DNA of 64,000 nt, taken from contig NZ_CP061204.1 of the NCBI RefSeq assembly GCF_014621775.1, positions 3,678,501-3,742,500 on the forward strand. The letters run 5' to 3'. Every line of letters begins with the position of its first letter. Within the stretch, counting starts at the first letter, position 1. A program made the translations under genes and the position numbers. This stretch comes from Stenotrophomonas sp. 169. Its GTDB lineage: Bacteria; Pseudomonadota; Gammaproteobacteria; Xanthomonadales; Xanthomonadaceae. Shown piece after piece: positions 36,402 to 48,400 of this stretch. Under the pieces are notes generated by a model. That model did no database searches. It worked only from the letters and a program-made list of their open reading frames with translations, and had not been told where the DNA came from.

Positions 36402-39400
36402 TCAGCGCCCCTCCCCGCGGGTGCCTGCAGCGGCAGGCGGGTCATCCAGGCGCAGGCTGTGCAGCACCCTCTCGTCACCAGGGCTCACCACGTCGATGCG
36501 TGCGGCGGCGGCCACGTCGGTCGCCAGGCGACCGCTGATCGCAGCGCCCAGTATCTGGGCACGTTGCCGTGCCAGTGCCTGCTGGTCCGGTGCAGCCACG
36601 ATCAGCAGGCGGCCACCGCCGCGTGCCGTGAGCGCCTGCGCGGCTTTGTCCAGCACGGTGGCGGTGCCCGCAGCAAGGCGGGCCGTGCCGCGTTCGAACA
36701 GCCCGTCACCCAGTTCAATCACCGCACCGCTGGCGTGCGCCGGTTGCACCGCGATTTCACCGGCAGGCATCACCACGCCGAAGTCGAAGCGCACCGGTAC
36801 CCCGGGCGTGATACGGCGAACCAGCGGATTGGGCGAGGTGAAGCGTGCACCGGCCGGCACTGTGGACGGGTCCACCTTCAGGATGAAGTTGCGACCGCGT
36901 GCGCCGCCGCCCTGGATGCCGACCAGGTGATAGCGGCCGAACGCATCGGTCTCCATCAGCAGGCCTTCCACCGCCGCGACACGCACGCCGGGAATGCCGC
37001 GCTCGCCAGGCTCCTGGATGCCGTTGCCATTGCGGTCATCGAACACAGTGCCGACGATCAGGCTTTCATCCAGCAATGGATCCGCCGTGATGTCCACGTC
37101 CGCCGATGCGATGTTGCCGATGCTGCGGTTCTGCCCGTCGATCGCGGTGATGCGGTTGGTGTGGAGCCCGGTGCCGGTGCCTGCACCCACGCGCAGGTAA
37201 TACACCACCGTGGCACTTTCGCCCACCGCGATGTCGATGCCATCGATGCGCAGCGGCTGCACGCCACTGGTGCGCGCGGCATTGTCCGCATCACGCACCG
37301 AGAAGCCGCCACTGACGAAGCTGAAGCCCGGTGGCAGCGTATCCAGCAGCGTTGCGCCGTTGGCATCCACGTCGCCCACGTTGTCGATGGTGACCGTGTA
37401 GCGCACCAGGTCGCCGATCTGCGCACTGCGCTTGGCTGCCGTCTTGGTCAGCCGCAGGGTGGCCTGTTGGCCGGCGACAGTGACCGCCACGTTGGCCTCG
37501 GCACACATCGGCGTGGGGATGGACACATCACACAGGCGATAGCGGAAGCTGTCGGTGCCGAAGAAACCGGCCGTTGGCGTATACGTGCAGTTGCCATTGC
37601 CGCACCACGCCGTGCCTGCGTTCGGCGCGACCACCATCTGCAGCGACGCCGGATCCAGCACGGCCATGCGTGCGCTGTCATTGGCCATGACATCGATCGC
37701 CATCGGATCGCTGGCTTCAGTGGTGACCACGTCGTCAGCCAGCGCCAGCACGTTCTGTTCGACCATGACGTTCACCGTGGCATCCGCACACTGGCTCGCA
37801 TCCGTCGCTTCGCAGACGCTGTAATCGAAGCTCTGCTGGCCGGCGAAGTTGGCCAGCACCGCGAAGCGGATGCGGGCCCGCGCCATCACCTCGGCGGTGC
37901 CGTACGGCGGCGGTGAGGTGATGCTCAGCACGACCGCGTCGGGGTCGATCGGCGTGCCGTCCATCCGATCGTTGCCCAGCACGTCGATCTCCACCACACC
38001 GTTCTGTGGCATCTCGATCAGATCATCCAGTGCAACCACGCGGTCGGTGCTGACAACCACGGTGACACTGACCGTGCCGGTGTCGCAGACCGTGGGCTGG
38101 TCGACCAGGCAGATCGTGTAGGTGGTGCTGTAGCTGCCGGGCGACAGCCCCGCCGCCACGTTCAGGCCGCCGTCCGCGGTGAAGCTCAGCGCCGCCGTGG
38201 CCACCGGTGCGAACGTGACCTGTGCGGGATCCAGAACCGCGGTGTTGAACGTGTCGTTGCCAAGCACGTTCAGCAGGTTGGTCGCCCCCTGCCCCGCCGG
38301 CAGCGGACCCGCCGTGTCGTCCACCGCCAGCAGCGCACCCACCGGTCCCTGCACCAGCACGGTGATGATCGCCGTCGAGCAGTTGCCCGGCACACCGTTC
38401 TCGCACAATTGGTAACTCAACTGCACCTGGCCCGGCTGCACGCCAGGCGCCACCATCAGCTGGCCCTGGTTGTTCATCGTATAGCCCGGCGTGGCGCCGA
38501 CCAGGGTGGCGGTGACACTGCCCACCGGCGGCGGCGCTGCGCCGTTCCAGGTGTCGTTCTCCAGGACCGAGCGGGCGATGGTGCCACCCACCGACGGATC
38601 CACCGGCGTGCTGCTGAAGTCATCGTTGACCGCCAGCACCACATTGCTGGCCACCGTCATGCTGGCCGTCGCCGTGCCGCAGACCGTCCCGTGGGGTGCG
38701 GGCAGGCAGACCTGGTACGTGAAGCCAACCGTTCCGGACGTGCCCGGCGGCGGGGTGTAGCTGAAGCTGCCATCGGCGTTGAACAACAGACCGGGCGGTG
38801 CGGCACCGACGAGGCTGAAGCTGGAGCCCGGCGGCACATTGTCGTTGTTGCCGACATTGCCGCTGGCGGTCTGCCCTGCGGCGGCAGACACGCTGTCGGC
38901 CGCCGGTGCGGGAACCAGCAGCAGCGACACCGTGGCCGAATCACAGTTGCCCGGCGCCGCGGCTTCGCACACCTGATAAGTCAACGTGACCGGACCGGAC
39001 AAGGTACCGGTCGGGAGGGTGATCGTGCCGTCCGCCGCGATCACATACCCCGCCGGTGCGCCTACCAGGCTCAGCACCACCGCAGCGGATGCCGGCGGGG
39101 TGGTCCCGTTGAGGGTGTCGTTGCCCAGTACGCTGGGGGTGCTGCTGCCCGGCGTCAGCGGGGCGCCGGTGAAATCATCAGCCTGTGCGGACAGCGTGCC
39201 GGTGTTAAGGTTCAACGTCACCGCCGCGGTACCGCACACGGCGGCATTCGGTGCGGGCAGGCACACCTGGTAGGTGAAGCCGACCTGCCCGGTGGTACCT
39301 GCCGGCGGTGTATAGGTGAAGCTGCCGTCGGCGTTGAACACCAGGCCCGGCGGCGTGGCGCCGGGAATCGAATACGTGGCGCCCGGCGGCATGCTGTCGT

Positions 39401-42400
39401 TGCTGCCGACGTTGCCGCTGACCGGCTGGCCGGCGGGGGTGGATACCACGTCGGGCAGCGGCACCGGCGTCACCACCAGGCGGATGATCGCGCTGGCACA
39501 GTTGCCGGACGCAGCCGCCTCACAGACCTGATAGCTCAGGGTGGTGGCACCGGCGAGCGCGGCCACTGGCACGGTCACGGTGCCATCGGGGTTGATCACG
39601 AAGCCCGCAGGCGCACCCACCAGGCTCAGCTGCACGCTGGCCGGAGCCGGCGGCGCCACCCCGTTCAACGCGTCGTTGGCCAGCACGCTGGCGGTGACAG
39701 CGCCCGGCAGCAGTGGGCTGGCACTGAAGTCATCGTCCGCGGCCAGCAGGGTGCCGGTGTTGACGTTGATCGTCACCGTGGCGATGCCGCAGGTGGCCGC
39801 ATACGGTGCAGGCAGGCAGACCTGGTAACTGAAGCCGACCGGGCCACTGCTGCCAGCGGGCGGGGTGTAGCTGAAGCTGCCATCGCCATTCAGCACCAGC
39901 CCCGGCGGCGTGGCACCCACGATGCTGAAGCTGGAGCCCGGCGGCACGTTGTCATTGCTGCCGACGTTGCCGGTGACCGGCTGGCCGACCAGCGTGGATA
40001 CCACGTCGGCCACCGGCACCGGGGTGAGCACCAGCACGACGTTGGCGGTCGCGCAGTTTGCCGGTGCGGCGGCTTCGCATACCCGATAGGTCAGCGACAC
40101 CGCGCCGGACGGCGCGGCGAGCGGCGTGCCGATCATGCCGTCCGCACTGATCACGTAGCCGGCCGGCGCGCCGACCAGGCTCAGCACCACGCTGCTGGCG
40201 GGCGGCGGGGTGACACCGTTCAGTGCATCGTTGAGCAGCACGCTGGGCGTGCTGCCGCCAGGCACGAAAGACGCGCTGCTGAAGTCGTCGTTACCGGCAA
40301 CAAAGGTGCCGACGCCGACCGTGATGGTCACCGTCGCCGTGCCGCAGACACTCCCGTTCGGCGCGGGCAGGCAGACCTGATACGTGAAGCCGACCGGGCC
40401 CGTGGTGCCGGCTGGCGGCGTGTAGCTGTAACTGCCGTCGGCGTTGAGTGCCAGGCCGGCCGGCAGCGTGCCGACCACGCTGAACAGCGATCCCGCCGGC
40501 ACGTTGTCGTTGCTGCCGACGTTGCCGCTGGTGGTCTGGCCTGCGGCCACCGAGACGCTGTCCGCTGCGGGCGCCGGGGTGAGCAGCAGCGACACCGTCG
40601 CGGTATCGCAGTTACTCGGCGCAGCCACCTCGCAGACCTGGTAGGTCAAGGTCACCCGCCCGGACACCGTGCCGCTCGGCGTGACCAGGGTGCCGTCCGG
40701 ATTGATCGCATAACCGGCCGGCGCGCCGACCAGCGACATCGTGACCGTAGCGGCCGCAGGCGGCGAGACGCCGTTCAAGGTGTCGTTGGCCAGCACGCTG
40801 GCGGCGGTGGTCGCACCGGGCAGCAGCGGCGTACCGCTGAAGTCATCTGCCTGTGCCGCCAGCGCGCCGTTGTTGACGTTGATCACCAGGATCGCGTTGC
40901 CGCAGACGGCCCCGTTGGGCGCCGGCAGGCACACCTGGTAACTGATGCTGACCGGCCCGGTGGTGCCGGCCGGCGGACTGTAGCTGAAGCTGCCGTCGGG
41001 GTTGAACACCAGCCCCGCAGGCGCACTGCCGGTGACCGAGAACACCGCACCCACCGGCACGTTGTCGTTGCTGCCGACATTGCTCACCATCGGCTGGCCG
41101 GCGGGCGTGGATACCACATCATTGGCCGGATCCGGCGTGACCAGCAGGCTGATCTGCGCACTGTCACAGTTGCCGGGCGCTGCTGCTTCGCACAGCTGAT
41201 AGGTCAAGGTGACCGGTCCCGACAACGTGCCTGCGGGCACGCCGACGGTGCCATCGGCGTTGATGACATAGCCAGCCGGTGCGCCGACCAGACTCAGCAG
41301 CACCGAGGCAGCCGCAGGCGGCGTGACCCCGTTGAGCGTGTCGTTGCCGAGCACGCTGGGTGTACTCCCACCCGGCAGCACGGCCACGGCACTGAAATCA
41401 TCGGCCAGCGCATCCAACGCGCCGTTGTTGACATTGATGGTGACCGACGCGATACCGCAGGTGGTTGCGTTCGGTGCGGGCAGGCACACCTGGTAGCTGA
41501 AGCTGACCGGGCCGGTGATCCCTGCGGGCGGGGTGTAAGTGAAACTGCCATCTGTGTTGAACAGCAACCCCGTAGGCGGCGTGCCGACCACGCTGAACAA
41601 CGAGCCAGCGGGCGCGTTGTCGTTGTCGCCAACGCTGCCGCTCACGGCCTGGCCAGCCAACGTGGAGACGAGGTCGGCCACCGGCACGGGCGTCAGCAGC
41701 AGCGACGCGGTGGCCGTATCGCAGTTGGCCGGCGCCGCGGCTTCGCAGATCTGATAAGTCAGGGTAACGGCGCCGGCCGGCGTACCGCCCTGGGTGGCGA
41801 TCGTGCCATCCGCATTGATCGCGTAACCGGCCGGTGCACCGACCAGGCTCAGCAGGACATCGCTGGCCAGCGGCGGACTGACACCGTTCAACGCGTCGTT
41901 GGCCAGCACGCTGGCCGTGCTGCCGCCAGGCACCAGCGGCGTGCCGCTGAAGTCATCGTTCGCCGCCGCCAGCGTGCCTGTATTGACGTTGATGGTCACC
42001 GATGCAGTGCCGCACACCGCGGCATACGGCGCGGGCAGGCAGACCTGATAGGTGAAGCCGACCGGACTGACCACGCCCACCGGCGGTGTGTAGGTGTAGC
42101 TGCCATCGGCGTTGAACACCAGCCCGGCCGGCGTGATGCCGGTGACGCTGAACTGAGCGCCCGCCGGCACGTTGTCATTGCTGCCGACATTGCCGCTGGT
42201 GGACTGACCAGCAGCCACCGATACCGTATCGGCGGCAGGCGCAGGCGCGAGCACCAGCGTGACCAGGGCGGTGTCGCAGTTGGCCGGCGCGGCGGCTTCG
42301 CACAGCTGGTAGGTCAGGTTGACCGCACCGGGTGTCGCGCCAACCGGTGTGCTGATGAAGCCGGCCGCATTGATCGCATAGCCGGCCGGCGCACCCACCA

Positions 42401-45400
42401 GGCTCAGGATCACCGTACCGGCCGCAGGGGGACTCACCCCGTTCAAGGTGTCATTGACCAGCACGCTGGTGGAGGTGCTGGCACCGGGCAGCAACGCAGT
42501 GGCGGTGAAGTCGTCGACGGCGGCGTCCAGGGCCCCGTTGTTGACGTTGATGCTGACCGACGCAGTGCCACACACCGCACCGTTCGGCGCAGGCAGGCAC
42601 ACCCGGTAATCGAACGTGACCGGACTGGCCACGCCGGTCGGCGGATTGAAGAGGAGGCTGCCATCGGCGTTGAACACCAGTCCGGCAGGGGGGGCACCTA
42701 CCACGCTGAATACCGAGTCGGCGGGCACGTTGTCGTTGCTGCCGACACTGCCGGCCACGGCCTGCCCTGCCGACGTCGACACCACATCGTTGGACGGCAC
42801 CGGGGTCAGCAGCAGGCTGACATCGGTGCTGTCGCAGTTGGTCGGCGCCGCGGCTTCGCACACCTGGTAGGTCAAAGCCACCGGCCCGGACAGCGCGCCG
42901 CTGGGCACGCTGAGAGTGCCATCGGCGTTGATGGCATAGCCCGCCGGTGCGCCGACCAGGCTCAGCACGACCGATGCGGCCGCCGGTGGCGTGACCCCGT
43001 TGAGCGTGTCATTGGCCAGCACGCTCGGCGTGCTGCCACCGGGCAGGATCGCTGTGCCGCTGAAGTCGTCCGCCACTGCATCCAGCGCGCCGTTGTTGAC
43101 ATTGATCGTGACCGACGCGGTGCCGCACACGGTGCCGTTCGGCGCGGGCAAGCAGACCTGGTACGTGAAGCTCACCGGGCTGGCAACGCCGAGGGGTGGG
43201 GTATAGGTGAAGCTGCCATCGGCGTTGAACAGCAGGCCGTCCGGCGCAGTGCCCGGCACGGTGAACACGGCATTGGCCGGAACGGTGTCGTTGCCGCCGA
43301 CGTTGCCGGTCACCGCCTGCCCGGCCAGCGTGGACACCACATCGGCCACCGGGGCCGGCACCACCACCACTGCGACGCTGGCGGTCTGGCAATTGCTCGG
43401 CGCGGCGGCTTCGCACAGCTCGTAGTCCAGGCTGACGGCACCGGACGGCGCGGCCAGTGTGATCGCTATCGTGCCGTCGGCGTTGATGGCGAAGCCCGCC
43501 GGTGCACCGATCAGGCGCAGGGTGACCTCGTTGGCCGGCGCGGGGCTGACGCCGTTCAAGGCATCGTTGGCCAGCACGCTGGCGGCGCTGGTAGCGCCCG
43601 GCAGCAACGGGGCGGCACTGAAGTCATCGCTGGCGGCCAGCAGCGCACCGCTGTTGATCGTCAGGGTCACCGTGGACGTGCCGCATACAGCGGAATCCGG
43701 TGCCGGCAGGCACACGCGGTAATCGAAGCTCACTACGCCCGACGTGCCGATCGGCGGTGCGTAGCTGAAGCTGCCATCGGCGTTGAACAGCAGACCGGCC
43801 GGGGCGGTGCCGACGACGCTGAAGACCGCGCCGGGCGGCACGTTGTCATTGCTGCCCGCGTTGCCCAGCACGGTCTGCCCGGCCAGCACGGTCAGAGCGT
43901 CGGGCGTGGGTACCGGGGTCAGCAGCAGGCCGACCTGTGCGGTGTCACAGTTGGTCGGCGCGGCGGCCTCGCACACCTGGTACGTCAGGTTCACCACACC
44001 GGATACCGCGCCGGTCGGCGTGCTGATCGTGCCGTTGGCGTTGATCGCGTACCCCGCCGGTGCACCGACCAGGCTCAGCACCACAGCGGCAGCCGCAGGC
44101 GGCGTGGCACCGTTCAAGGTGTCGTTGGCCAGCACGCTGGTGGCGGTGCTGTCACCGGGCAGCAGCGGGGTGCCACGGAAGTCGTCTGCCACCGCCGACA
44201 GCGCGCCGTTGTTGACATTGATCGTCACCGTGGCCGCGCCGCACACCGTTGCATCCGGCGCGGCCAAGCACACCTGGTAGTCGAAGGTGACCGGGCTCAC
44301 CACGCCAACCGGCGGGGTGAAGGTGAAGCTGCCATCGGCATTGAACACCAGCCCGGCCGGGGCGGCGCCGACGACGGCGTACGCCGCGCCAGCGGGCACG
44401 TTGTCGTTGCTGCCAACGGTGCCGCTGACGGCCTGGCCCACCGGCGTGGACACCACGTCATCCACCGGCTGCGGGGTCAGCAGCAGTGATACCTGGGCGG
44501 TATCGCAGTTGGTCGGCGCGGCGGCTTCGCACACCTGGTACGTCAACAGCACGCGGCCGCTGGCCGTACCGGCGGGAATCCCGATCGTGCCGTCGGCATT
44601 GATCACATAGCCGGCCGGCGCGCCGACCAGGGACAGCAGCACGTCAGCCGATGCGGGCGGGGTCACCGCGTTGAGCGTGTCATTGGCCAGCACGCTGCCG
44701 GTACTGCTGCCCGGCAGCAGCGCGCTGCCGCTGAAGTCGTCGTCCGCTGCGGACAGCGCACCGTCGTTGACGTTGAGGGTGACCGTGGCGCCGGAGCACA
44801 GTGCGGCATCCGGTGCCGGCAGGCAGACCTGATAGCCGAACGTGACCGGGCTGACCACGCCGGTCGGCGGGGTGAACACGAAGCTGCCATCCGCGTTGAA
44901 CACCAGGCCAGCCGGGTTGGCCGTGGTCAGCACGAACTGCGCGTTTGCTGGACTGTTGTCGTTGGCCCCCACGTTGCCGCTGACCGCCTGCCCGACCTGG
45001 GTCGATACCGCGTCGGCCACCGCCTGCGGCGACACGACCAAGCGGATGCTGGCGGTATCGCAGTTGGACGGCAACGCCGCTTCGCACAGCTGGTAGGTAA
45101 CGGTCAGCGCGCCGGCCGGCGTACCGGCCGCCACGGTCAGCACGCCGTCATTACCGATGCTGACACCGGCCGGGGCGGCAGGCAGCGTCACCACCACGCT
45201 GGCGGGGTCCGGTGGGCTGACACCGTCCAGGCTGTCGTTGACCAGCACCGAGGCGGTGTTGCCGCCCAGGGTGGGATTGATCGGCGTGGCGCTGAAGTCG
45301 TCATCCGCCGCTACCAGCGTGCCTGCATTGATGTTGATGCTGACGTTGGCGCTGGAACACAGCGTGGCGTACGGCGCCGGCAGGCACACTTCGTAACTGA

Positions 45401-48400
45401 AGGACACCGGGCTGGCCACGCCCACCGGCGGGGCATAGGTGAAGGTGCCATTGCCGTTGAACAGCAGCCCGTCCGGCGCGACGCCGGTCACGCGGAACTG
45501 CGAACCCGCCGGCGCGTTGTCATTGTCACCGACGCTTCCATTGAGCAATCGGCCGGCCTGCGTGGACAGCGCATCGTCGCTGGCTTGCGGCGTCACGACC
45601 ACGGTGATCTGTGCACTGGCGCAGTTGGCCGGCGCAGCCGCTTCGCACAGTTGGTAGGTGAGAACGTTGACGCCGGCGGTGGCCGCTGCCGGCACCTGCA
45701 GCAGACCGTCGGTGGTCAGCGCGTAGCCGGCAGGCGCGCCGACCAGTTGCAGCGTCACCGAAGCGGCCGCCGGTGGCGATACGCCGTTCAAGCTGTCATT
45801 GGCGAGCACGCTCTGCGCGGTGTTGCCACCGGGCGGCAACGGCGTGGCAGTGAAGTCATCGCCCAGCGCAGCCAGGTTGCCGGCATTGACGCTGATCGTG
45901 GCCGACGCCGTGCTGCATCGGGTGCTGTCCGGCGCAGGCAGGCAGACCTGGTAATCGAAGTTCACCGCCCCGGTGAAGTTGACCGGCGGATTGAACAGGA
46001 AGCTGCCATCCGGGCTGAACGACAGGCCGGTGGGTTCGATGCCGGTGACGCTGTAGACCGAGCCGACCGGTGCGTTGTCATTGCTGCCGACCGTGCCCGC
46101 GAGCAGCTGCCCGACCGGAGTGGAGAACGCATCGGCCAGCGCCTGCGGCGACACCACCAGCGAGATCTGGGCGGTATCGCAGTTGCTGGGCAATGCGGCT
46201 TCGCACAGCTGGTAGGTGAGCGTCACGGCACCGGCCACCACACCGGCGGCGACGTTGACGGTGCCATCGGCGGCCAGCGTGTAACCGGCCGGCGCATTGA
46301 GCAGCGCAAGCTGCACGGCGCTGGACGCCGGCGGCGTTGCGGTGTCCAGGCTGTCGTTGACCAGCACGCTGGCGGTGCTGCCGCCCAGCGCAGGATCCAC
46401 CGGTGTCGCGCGGAAGTCATCGTCGTTGGCGACCAGCGTGCCCGCGTTGACGTTCAGGGTGACCGTCGCGGTGGTGCAGACGGTGGTGTTGGGAGCAGGC
46501 AGGCAGACCTGGTAGGCGAATGTCACGGCCCCCTGCGTGCCCGGCGGTGGTGTGTAGATGAAGCTGCCATCGGCATTGAACACCAGCCCTGCCGGTGCGG
46601 TGCCGCTGACGTCGTAGGCACTGCCGGCGGGAACGTTGTCGTTGGCGGCAACACTGTTGTTCAGCGCTATCCCCGCCTGGGTGCTGAAGTTGTCGTTGTT
46701 CGCAACCGGGCTCAACAGCAGCAGCACGTTGGCCGAGCTGCAGTTGGACGGCAGCGCGACTTCGCACACCTGGTACCCGAAGGTGACCTGGCCTGCCGCA
46801 GCGCCCCCGGGCACGGTGACGGTGCCGTTGCTGTTCACCACGTATCCGGCCGGCTCGCCCACCAGGGTCAGCTGCACTTCCGACGGATCCGGCGGAATCG
46901 CGCCGTTGTGGGTGTCATTGGCCAGCAGGCTGTTGGTTGTACCGCCGGTGTTGGCATCCAGGATCAACGAGCGGAAATCATCGTCGTTGGCCTGCAGCGT
47001 GCCGGCATTGACGTTGACGGTCACCGTTGCCGTCGCGCAGACCGTGGACTGCGGTGCCGGCAGGCAGACCTGGTAATCGAACGTGGTCGGGCCGGTGAAC
47101 AGTGCCGGCGGTGTGTACGTGAAGCTGCCATCGGCCGCGAACACCAGGCCTGCAGGCGCCGGGGCGACCACGTTGAACTGCGAGCCGGCCGGTGCATTGT
47201 CGTTGATCGCCACGTTGCCGCTGACGGGACGACCTGCATTGGTCGACAGCACGTCGTCCACTGCATCGGGCGTAATGAGCACCGTGATGGTGGCGGTATC
47301 GCAGTTGGTAGTGCCGGGCTCGCACACTTGGTAGGTGAGGTTGACGATGCCCGCTTGGGCGCCCGCCGGCACGCTCAGCTCGCCGGTAGGCTGCAGGGTG
47401 AACCCCACCGGTGCAGCACCGGTCAGCGCGAACGCCGCCTGTGCGGGCACCACCGGCGCGGCGTTGATGGTGTCGTTGGTCAGGACGCTGGCGGTCAGTC
47501 CGCCTGCCGCCGTCAGCGGCGAGCTCGAGAAGTCGTCATCGTTGGCGGCGATGACGGCAGCCGTCACGACGAAGCTTGCCGTGGCAGTGGCACATATCGC
47601 GCTGTTGGGCGCGGGCAGGCACACCTGGTACTGGAAGCTGTCCGTACCGCTGTAGGCCGGCAATGCGGTGTAACTGAAGCTGCCATCGGGGGCCACTGTC
47701 GCGGTGCCGTCCGTCGGCCCGGACAGCAGGTTGTATACCGCGCCGGTTGCGGGGTTGTCGTTGCCGCTCAGCACACCGGGGAATGCAACGCCGGCGGTGG
47801 CGCTGAAGTTCTCGCCCGCGGCCGACGGCGCCACCACAAGCTGCACGGTGGCCGTATCGCAATTGCTCGGCGTGGCCACTTCGCACAGTCGGTAGGTGAG
47901 CGTCTGTGCGCCAGCCGCTGCGTCTGCGGCGACGACGACCTGGCCGGCTGCGTTCACGCTGTAGTCCGCTGGCGCACCCTGCAGGGCCACCGTGACCTGT
48001 GCCGGCGCGACCCCCACACCGTTCAGCAGATCGTTGGCCAGCACGCTGGTCGTCGTGCCACCGCTGGCAGCCACCAGGATAGTGATCACGTCGTCCACCG
48101 CATCGATGGCATTCGCCGCGACCTGCACGTTGACCGTGGCGGTATCGCACACCAACGCGTTCGGTGCGGGCAGGCAGATCTGGTAAACGAATTGGTCGGG
48201 ACCGGTGTTGCCATTGCCGGGGGTGTAGGTGAATACACCGAAGGCATCCATCACCACCGTGCCGCGCGTCGGCGGCGTGGTCACCGTAAACGCAGAACCG
48301 GCCGCGACGTTGTCGTTGTCCGCCACGTTGCCGCTCACTGGCAGGCCGGCGCCCGGCGTGGCCACGCTGTCATCCACTGCATCCGGACTGATGATCAGGG

